Positions 5,978-6,392 of a DNA stretch of 6,392 nucleotides are shown one piece after another. Source of the stretch: Patescibacteria group bacterium (GTDB taxonomy: Bacteria > Patescibacteriota > Minisyncoccia > Moranbacterales > JAKLHP01). The notes below the pieces were generated by a model. The model saw only the letters and a list, made by a program, of their open reading frames with translations. It did no database searches and was not told where the DNA came from. Position numbers and translations under genes: made by a program. How positions within the stretch are numbered: position 1 is the stretch's first letter; every line of letters starts with the position of its first letter. Where the stretch lies: positions 1 to 6,392 of the forward strand of contig JAKLHP010000049.1 in assembly GCA_022710085.1 (NCBI GenBank). Direction: 5' to 3'.

Positions 5978-6392
5978 ATGAAGATTGGGATTGATATTAG
6001 ATGCTTAGAGGAGGGAAGAAAAACAGGAGTTGAGGAATATACCCTCAATCTCTTAAAAAATATTTTTGAACTTGACCATAAGAACGACTATGTTCTTTTT
6101 TTAAATTCGTTCAAAAAATCAAAAGTTAACACGGATTGGGCAAGAGAATATGAAAATGTAAGAATAAAAGAATTCAAATACCCGAACAAGCTTCTAAATT
6201 TGTTTTTTTGGTATCTTAACTGGCCAAAAATAGACGACCTTCTTGGAAAAGTCGACATTTTTTTTATGCCCAACATTAATTTTGGATCTTTTTCAAAAAA
6301 GACAAAATTAATCCTGACCGTCCACGATCTTTCTTTTGAAAGGCTTCCGGAAACTTTTTCCTTAAAAAGAAGGCTCTGGCATTTTTTCATCA
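5978..6392 (+). CDS. Glycosyltransferase family 4, N-terminal part (3' end outside window)
   Basis: The frame opens at ATG 5978 and remains open to the window end, giving 138 residues of a protein expected to be about 370. It begins MKIGIDIRCL, then TGVEEYTLNLL at 16-26, DYVLFLN at 37-43, FWYLNWPKID at 77-86, VDIFFMPN at 92-99, and LILTVHDLSFERLPETF at 111-127. This is the standard start of GT4 enzymes of the mannosyltransferase-like group, in which the glycine loop is usually TGVGRYT; here Glu-Glu replaces Gly-Arg. The donor-binding domain with the EX7E motif lies beyond the window. Expected role: a cytoplasmic, membrane-associated sugar transfer in the same surface-polysaccharide pathway as the genes before it. 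The 98-base gap to the Wzz-like gene may contain its own promoter. GTGAG at 5970-5974 is the closest thing to a ribosome binding site and is weak. Confidence 0.88.
   Translation, partial: MKIGIDIRCLEEGRKTGVEEYTLNLLKNIFELDHKNDYVLFLNSFKKSKVNTDWAREYENVRIKEFKYPNKLLNLFFWYLNWPKIDDLLGKVDIFFMPNINFGSFSKKTKLILTVHDLSFERLPETFSLKRRLWHFFI

Noticed and set aside
6088..6390. 100-residue open frame on the - strand near the window end
   Set aside because: It lies opposite the start of a convincing GT4 glycosyltransferase on the + strand and has no recognisable features.

Overview
The window is AT-rich and densely coded, with every gene on the + strand. It reads as a chromosomal segment of an uncultivated small-genome bacterium of the Candidate Phyla Radiation (Patescibacteria), most like the Parcubacteria/Moranbacteria group. 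The support is gene style (a fused ADP-forming acyl-CoA synthetase, compact RecJ, WbaZ-like and 'MKIGIDIRCL' glycosyltransferases), very short intergenic gaps, starts without Shine-Dalgarno sequences, and AT-rich inverted-repeat spacers of a kind I associate with these genomes. This placement is an inference from general familiarity, not a search. TGA is a genuine stop for recJ and for the Wzz-like gene, so the TGA-as-glycine code of Gracilibacteria/Absconditabacteria does not apply.

Layout. Positions 1-780 hold the 3' part of a gene for an ADP-forming acetyl/acyl-CoA synthetase (end of the CoA-ligase region plus the ATP-grasp domain). Nine bases later, 790-1362 encode a small receiver-domain protein that has lost the phospho-acceptor aspartate and carries a C-terminal zinc ribbon. 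A 123-base spacer (1363-1485) is almost entirely an imperfect inverted repeat able to form a long interrupted hairpin. Next come recJ (1486-3192), an EamA/DMT-family 10-helix membrane protein (3189-4118, overlapping recJ by 4 bases), a WbaZ-like GT4 glycosyltransferase (4123-5241), and a small Wzz/CpsC-like two-helix membrane protein (5259-5879). A second AT-rich spacer (5880-5977) with inverted repeats leads into the start of another GT4 glycosyltransferase (5978 to the window end).

How the genes fit together. The first pair looks like one transcription unit combining substrate-level ATP formation from acyl-CoA with a possible non-phosphorylated signalling protein. From recJ onward the gaps are -4, 4 and 17 bases, which suggests one operon running from DNA repair into surface polysaccharide assembly: glycosyltransferase, chain-length/copolymerase-like protein, second glycosyltransferase, and a DMT protein that could move metabolites or lipid-linked sugars. 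No RNA gene, CRISPR array, insertion sequence or transposase is visible. The most unusual items are the degenerate receiver/zinc-ribbon protein and the two related-looking repeat spacers, each ending just upstream of a start codon.
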